A stretch of DNA of 64,000 nucleotides, taken from the NCBI RefSeq assembly GCF_035818675.1, contig NZ_JAYKZZ010000011.1, positions 1 to 64,000 of the forward strand, written 5' to 3'. Below, one piece after another: positions 60,131 through 64,000 of the stretch. The first letter of the stretch is position 1, and the number at the start of each line of letters is the position of its first letter. The position numbers and the translations under genes are program-made. Source of the stretch: Parapedobacter flavus. Lineage in GTDB: Bacteria > Bacteroidota > Bacteroidia > Sphingobacteriales > Sphingobacteriaceae. The notes beneath the pieces are model-generated. The model saw nothing but the letters and a program-made list of their open reading frames with translations. It was not told where the DNA came from and made no database searches.

Positions 60131-62848
60131 ATGAGTTTACACCGTTTTGTTTCCGTATGGATGGCCTGTTGCCTTGCCGTACCTATAGCCCTTGCGCAGG
60201 ATACCCGCGTAATTGAAAAAGTATTAACCAAGCTGGAAAGCCATGCAAACCAATACCCTCAGGAAAAAGTATACTTACACTTGGATAAGCCCTATTATAC
60301 CGTGGGCGACGATATCTGGTTTAAAGGATACGTCACCCTCGGTGCCTATAACCAACTTTCGGGCCTGAGCAAAATCCTATATGTCGACCTTATTGGCCCT
60401 GAAGATCGCACGGTACAATCCATCCGGCTGCCGCTCATTGCCGGGGTAACCATGGGCGATTTTCAACTGGCAGATTCTCTGGATGAAGGCAACTATCGGA
60501 TTCGCGCGTATACCAATTGGATGCGCAATTTTGAACCGGATGCCTTCTACGACCGGACGTTGCCCATCGGCAATGCCCGTACCGATAATATCGTTGCCCA
60601 TAGCACCTTTTCGTATGAAAACTCCCCGGAACACCGTGTCCATGCTGAAATCGCATTCACCGATTTGGATGGCGGGCCCTTTGCCGATATGGACGCCAGC
60701 TATGAGGTGGTTATGGAGGGGCGGAATATTGACCGCGGACGGGCGACCACCGATGACGAAGGGCGTATCGCTTTTGACTTTGTCAATAAGCAGCCCTTCA
60801 ATCTCCAATCGGGTGAAATACTACTTGCCCTGACTATGGCTGATAAGCGGACCGTCAATAAACGGATACCGTTGAAGACCACCTCGAACACCAATAGCAT
60901 CCAGTTTTTTCCGGAAAGTGGCCACCTTCTCGCGGGCAACCTCACCAAAGTCGCGTTTAAGGCGCTGGCACCCGAAGGGATAGGGGTGGCGGTATCGGGT
61001 TACCTCCAGGATGGAGCAGGTACCCGGGTAGCCGAATTTGAGTCGGCCCACGCCGGTATGGGGAGTTTCAGCTTCATACCGCAAGCCGGCGCCACCTATA
61101 CGGCAAAAGTTACCTATGATGATGCCAGCGAGGCCGAAGTAGATTTTCCAGCGGTGGGAACTTCCGGTTATGCATTGGCAGTGAACAACCAACAAGATAA
61201 GCAGATCTTTGTGCAGGCCTTCGCATCGGATGATTTGGTCAACGGACAGGAGATCTCACTATTGCTTCAGCAGAATGGCACCGTTTTCTATGCATCAAAG
61301 AGCAAGCAGACAAAGAACGACGCCGTTTTTTCGATTCCACGCGAAAATGTGCCCATAGGGGTAGTTCAAGTTGCCTTGTTTACTGCCGACCAAATACCGG
61401 TGGCCGAACGGACCATTTTTAATTACAATGATGCTTCACTGTTGCCGTTGGTGGCAGAGACAGATCGGAAAACATATGGGAAAAAGGCGAAGGTTACCGT
61501 GCAGCTTACGGCTGGGAATGCGGCGGATACCAACCGCGTTGCGACACTCTCCGCCGCGGTGGTGGATATGGGCAAAGTGCCTATTGATAGCGGGACCCGG
61601 GAAGGAAATATATACGCAAGCCTATTGCTCAGTTCGGATATCAAAGGCTATGTCGAGGCCCCGGCTTATTACTTCGAAGGGAAGGACATGGTTCGGCTAC
61701 GCCACCTGGACGACCTCATGCTCACCCAGGGCTGGAGCCGCATCAACTGGCAAGACTTGCAGGGCGACAGGAGTCCGGTTATAACCTATCGTCCCGAACA
61801 GGACCTGCGCATCAGTGGCGTGGTAACCAAGCGAAATGGAAAAGTACCGGTGCCCAACGCCACGGTAACCGTATTGTCTACAGGCAATGCCCTGGCTGTG
61901 TTGGATACCCTGACCGACGCGGAGGGCCGTTTCAGTTTTGACCGACTTTTATTTTACGATGACACCGAATTCGTTGTGCAGGCACGAGATGAAAAGGGAC
62001 GGAAACATGTCGATATCATACTGGATAAAGTGCCCCAACAACAAGTTACGCGTAATAAAAATACACCCGATGCCACAGTAAACGTAAACCAATCTATCCA
62101 AACCTATCTCAAGAATACAAAAGCACAATTTGATGAGATGGAACGATACGGGCTGAAGGAAAAAACCATCCTGCTGGAGGAGGTGGATGTTACCCGGCGG
62201 ACCGGCAGGAAGAAGGTGGAGCACTCGAGCAACCTGAATGGCCCTGGCAATGCCGACCAGGTGATTACCGCCGAAGAGATGGCTATGGGGTGCACCTCGC
62301 TGATTATATGCTTGCAGGCCAGACTACACGGCGTGATTTTCCGGAATAACGTGCCATATTCGACACGGTCACCCAATCAGCCCATGCAGGTTGTATTGGA
62401 CGGTATGTACATGGAGGCCGACGCGCTGGCGATGATCAATGTGTTTGATATCGAAACCATCGAGGTATTGCGGGGCATTACCAATACGGCTGTGTATGGA
62501 AGTATGGGCAGTGGCGGGGTAATCATCATCACCACCAAGCGGGGTGACGGCGGTAGCTTCGGCCGGGATAGTTATACCCCTGGCGTTGTGACCCATAGCC
62601 CGCAGGGATATTATGCCATACGCGAATTTTATGTGCCCGACTACAGTGCCCCGGTAGACTCATTGGCGGGGATGAAAGATTTACGTACCACCATCCATTG
62701 GGCACCTAATATGGTTACCGATGAGGTAGGCGCAGCATCGTTTGAGTTTTATACCGCCGAGACGCCGGGCGCATACCGTATTGTGGTAGAAGGGCTGGAT
62801 ATATATGGCCGGTTGACGCGGGCCGTACATTACATAACCATTGAATAA
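60131..62848 (+). CDS. Large MG2 / carboxypeptidase-like / TonB-plug protein without barrel
   Basis: A 905-residue exported protein with a signal peptide (RFVSVWMACCLAVPIALAQ). The N-terminal part resembles a macroglobulin MG2 region (YLHLDKPYYTVGDDIWFKGYV), followed by FFPESGHLLAGNLTKVAFKA and two more beta domains. A carboxypeptidase-regulatory-like domain is near residue 560 (RISGVVTKRNGKVPVPNATVT). A TonB plug-like segment is at about 690-805 (MQVVLDGMYMEADA, IETIEVLRGITNTAVYGSMGSGGVIIITTKRG). There is no beta barrel; it ends with another beta domain. This family is widespread in Bacteroidota and its role is unknown. Confidence 0.83.
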   Translation: MSLHRFVSVWMACCLAVPIALAQDTRVIEKVLTKLESHANQYPQEKVYLHLDKPYYTVGDDIWFKGYVTLGAYNQLSGLSKILYVDLIGPEDRTVQSIRLPLIAGVTMGDFQLADSLDEGNYRIRAYTNWMRNFEPDAFYDRTLPIGNARTDNIVAHSTFSYENSPEHRVHAEIAFTDLDGGPFADMDASYEVVMEGRNIDRGRATTDDEGRIAFDFVNKQPFNLQSGEILLALTMADKRTVNKRIPLKTTSNTNSIQFFPESGHLLAGNLTKVAFKALAPEGIGVAVSGYLQDGAGTRVAEFESAHAGMGSFSFIPQAGATYTAKVTYDDASEAEVDFPAVGTSGYALAVNNQQDKQIFVQAFASDDLVNGQEISLLLQQNGTVFYASKSKQTKNDAVFSIPRENVPIGVVQVALFTADQIPVAERTIFNYNDASLLPLVAETDRKTYGKKAKVTVQLTAGNAADTNRVATLSAAVVDMGKVPIDSGTREGNIYASLLLSSDIKGYVEAPAYYFEGKDMVRLRHLDDLMLTQGWSRINWQDLQGDRSPVITYRPEQDLRISGVVTKRNGKVPVPNATVTVLSTGNALAVLDTLTDAEGRFSFDRLLFYDDTEFVVQARDEKGRKHVDIILDKVPQQQVTRNKNTPDATVNVNQSIQTYLKNTKAQFDEMERYGLKEKTILLEEVDVTRRTGRKKVEHSSNLNGPGNADQVITAEEMAMGCTSLIICLQARLHGVIFRNNVPYSTRSPNQPMQVVLDGMYMEADALAMINVFDIETIEVLRGITNTAVYGSMGSGGVIIITTKRGDGGSFGRDSYTPGVVTHSPQGYYAIREFYVPDYSAPVDSLAGMKDLRTTIHWAPNMVTDEVGAASFEFYTAETPGAYRIVVEGLDIYGRLTRAVHYITIE

Positions 62849-62852
62849 TAAA

Positions 62853-63620
62853 ATGGATTTCATTAAAATAGCCGTTGAGGACAGGATATCGCACATCTAT
62901 CTCGATCGGGATCGGTCGAACGCCATCCACCAACAGATGCTTGAAGAGCTTGGGACAGCCGTGGCTGACGCGCAAAGTAACCCCGCAGTGGAAGGGGTGA
63001 TCTTGCACGGCAAGGAAGGGTTTTACAGCGCGGGACTAGATCTCATTGCATTATATGAATATAACGAGGAAGAAGTACGTCGGTTTTGGCATACATTCAT
63101 GGATGTGATCCGTGCACTAGTGGCATTTGACAAGCCAGCCGTAGCTGCTATTAGTGGCCACAGTCCGGCAGCAGGATGCGTGTTGGCGAGCTGCTGTGAC
63201 TACCGCGTGATGGCCGATGGCGATTTCATTATCGGTCTTAATGAGGTGCCCGTCGGGCTCATTGTGCCCGAAAGTATCTTCCAATTGTATGGGTTTTGGC
63301 TTGGCCCAGCACGGGCATATCGTTATTTGCTGGAAGGGAAGTTATTCAAACCACAGGAAGCGCTCGAGGCAGGCCTGGTGGATGAGGTGGTCGATCCAAG
63401 ACGTATCCGTTCGGCTGCTGAGCGTCAACTCCGCAACTACACGCAATACGAACGCAATACGTGGCGGCAAAGCAAACGTAATATGCGGCGATCGTTGGTT
63501 GCCGCGTTTGACGCTAACCAAGAAGAAACCATCGAGGCGATACTGAAGCAATGGTGGTCGCCCGCCACCCGATCCATTGTAAAAACCATCATCGACAACT
63601 TAGTGAAACGATCTCATTGA
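62853..63620 (+). CDS. Enoyl-CoA hydratase/isomerase family protein
   Basis: A 255-residue crotonase-fold protein. MDFIKIAVEDRISHIYLDRD at the start, then GVILHGKEGFYSAGLDLIAL (oxyanion-hole region), AAISGHSPAAGCVLASCCDYRVMADGDFIIGLNEVPVG and KLFKPQEALEAGLVDEVV. The conserved hydratase glutamates are not obvious (ISGHSPAAGCVLA in place of xGxAxGGGxE, EVPVGL at the second site), so it could be an isomerase or of another specificity. The ATG at 62853 is preferred to a TTG at 62841. It is followed by an SDR gene, suggesting a fatty-acid operon. Confidence 0.87.
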   Translation: MDFIKIAVEDRISHIYLDRDRSNAIHQQMLEELGTAVADAQSNPAVEGVILHGKEGFYSAGLDLIALYEYNEEEVRRFWHTFMDVIRALVAFDKPAVAAISGHSPAAGCVLASCCDYRVMADGDFIIGLNEVPVGLIVPESIFQLYGFWLGPARAYRYLLEGKLFKPQEALEAGLVDEVVDPRRIRSAAERQLRNYTQYERNTWRQSKRNMRRSLVAAFDANQEETIEAILKQWWSPATRSIVKTIIDNLVKRSH

Positions 63621-63625
63621 TACCT

Positions 63626-63667
63626 ATGAAACAAATACGCATCAATAACTTGAAAGGAGGCAAATAA
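63626..63667 (+). CDS. 13-codon leader peptide before the SDR gene
   Basis: ATG at 63626 encodes MKQIRINNLKGGK and stops at TAA 63665-63667. The TAA and the SDR start share a base (TAATG), and GGAGG, an SD sequence unusually strong for this phylum, lies inside codons 10-12. This looks like a translational coupling leader, although it could be chance. Confidence 0.35.
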   Translation: MKQIRINNLKGGK

Positions 63668-64000
63668 TGGCAGTGACAGGCGCATTGCGCGAGGATGCGC
63701 TTCAAGGTAAAACCATCGTGGTAACCGGTGGCGGTACCGGACTGGGCAGGGCTATGGCAACCTATTTTTTGCAACTGGGCGCCCAGGTGGTTATCGCTAG
63801 CCGCAAACTAGATGTGCTGGAAGCAGCTGCCAGGGAGATGGCGGCAGGCACCGGCGGAGCGGTATTGCCCGTGGCGTGCGATATCCGGGAAAACGCCCAG
63901 GTGGAACAGTTGCTGGCACAATCGCTCGAACGGTTCGGTCAGGTGGATGCGTTGCTTAACAATGCTGCGGGCAACTTCATTTCGCCTACCGAGCGGCTTT
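63667..64000 (+). CDS. SDR family oxidoreductase, 3' end cut by window edge
   Basis: The open frame from ATG 63667 to the window end encodes the first 111 residues of a short-chain dehydrogenase. The Rossmann motif TVVTGGGTGLGRAM (actually ...IVVTGGGTGLGRAMATYF, TGxxxGxG) lies at residues 15-32, and the downstream NNAAGNF marks the structural NNAG motif. The combination of NNAAGNFISPTERL and location next to an enoyl-CoA hydratase resembles 2,4-dienoyl-CoA reductase-type SDRs, but the catalytic YxxxK lies beyond the window. GGAGG at 63656-63660, 6 bp before the ATG, is a strong SD. Confidence 0.85.
   Translation, partial: MAVTGALREDALQGKTIVVTGGGTGLGRAMATYFLQLGAQVVIASRKLDVLEAAAREMAAGTGGAVLPVACDIRENAQVEQLLAQSLERFGQVDALLNNAAGNFISPTERL

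Overview
The window is a stretch of a Bacteroidota chromosome, most likely from the Sphingobacteriaceae (Pedobacter/Parapedobacter-like). The evidence is two SusC/SusD pairs with a polysaccharide lyase and GH88 hydrolase, the Bacteroidota promoter pattern (TTG, about 20 bp, TAnnTTTG) at several genes, clusters of FtsX-type permeases, many lipoproteins and families typical of this phylum (DUF4153, DUF1080, DUF2461, CPBP proteases, futalosine-route menaquinone genes). No rRNA, tRNA, CRISPR array or complete insertion sequence was seen.

Layout. 1-7336 (minus strand): three tandem MacB/FtsX-like permeases; the first runs off the left edge and the third has a two-base frameshift near its start. 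7337-11650: a DUF4197 protein, a lipoprotein behind a NarL-type palindrome, an RclA-like flavin oxidoreductase and an SGNH hydrolase. 11652-17320: an accessory block. A small XRE repressor gene diverges from a three-gene operon (duplicated NTase-like/HEPN protein, unknown helical protein, Rnl5-type RNA ligase). It is followed by gene debris, a truncated PIN stub, an intact PIN toxin/antitoxin pair and a degraded copy of a DUF6174 gene. 17319-28831: housekeeping and metabolism, including an AraC regulator facing a GlcG/HbpS protein across a clear direct-repeat operator, PhnA-like protein, LpxK, MqnB, pyruvate dehydrogenase E1 beta, MetZ, OsmC, YceI, DUF2157 and an aspartyl protease with PDZ. 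28832-43222: a polysaccharide utilisation locus (SusC-SusD-SusC-SusD-DUF1735 lipoprotein-GH88-heparinase II/III) behind a promoter that carries LacI-type operator sequences. 43299-64000: CPBP protease, CdsA, DUF2461, AnmK, GcvH, VanZ, ComF, RlmN, an amidohydrolase that could be the aminofutalosine deaminase, PAP2-like and DUF4153 membrane proteins, an ECF sigma factor with a putative membrane anti-sigma/HEAT protein, a DUF1080 protein, PatB-like C-S lyase, PurD, a large MG2/plug protein, an enoyl-CoA hydratase-like protein and the start of an SDR gene.

How it works together. The PUL reads as a complete import and degradation unit for a uronic-acid polysaccharide: lyase cleavage gives 4,5-unsaturated uronyl ends, which GH88 removes. 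No sulfatase is present and no regulator gene is adjacent. MqnB and the amidohydrolase would fit consecutive steps of the futalosine route to menaquinone, although they lie 28 kb apart. The best candidate for an undescribed system is the repressor-controlled HEPN/RNA-ligase operon at 11.65-16.04 kb, which combines an NTase/HEPN-type fold with an RNA-sealing enzyme. All assignments come from reading motifs and family resemblance by eye; no database search was run.
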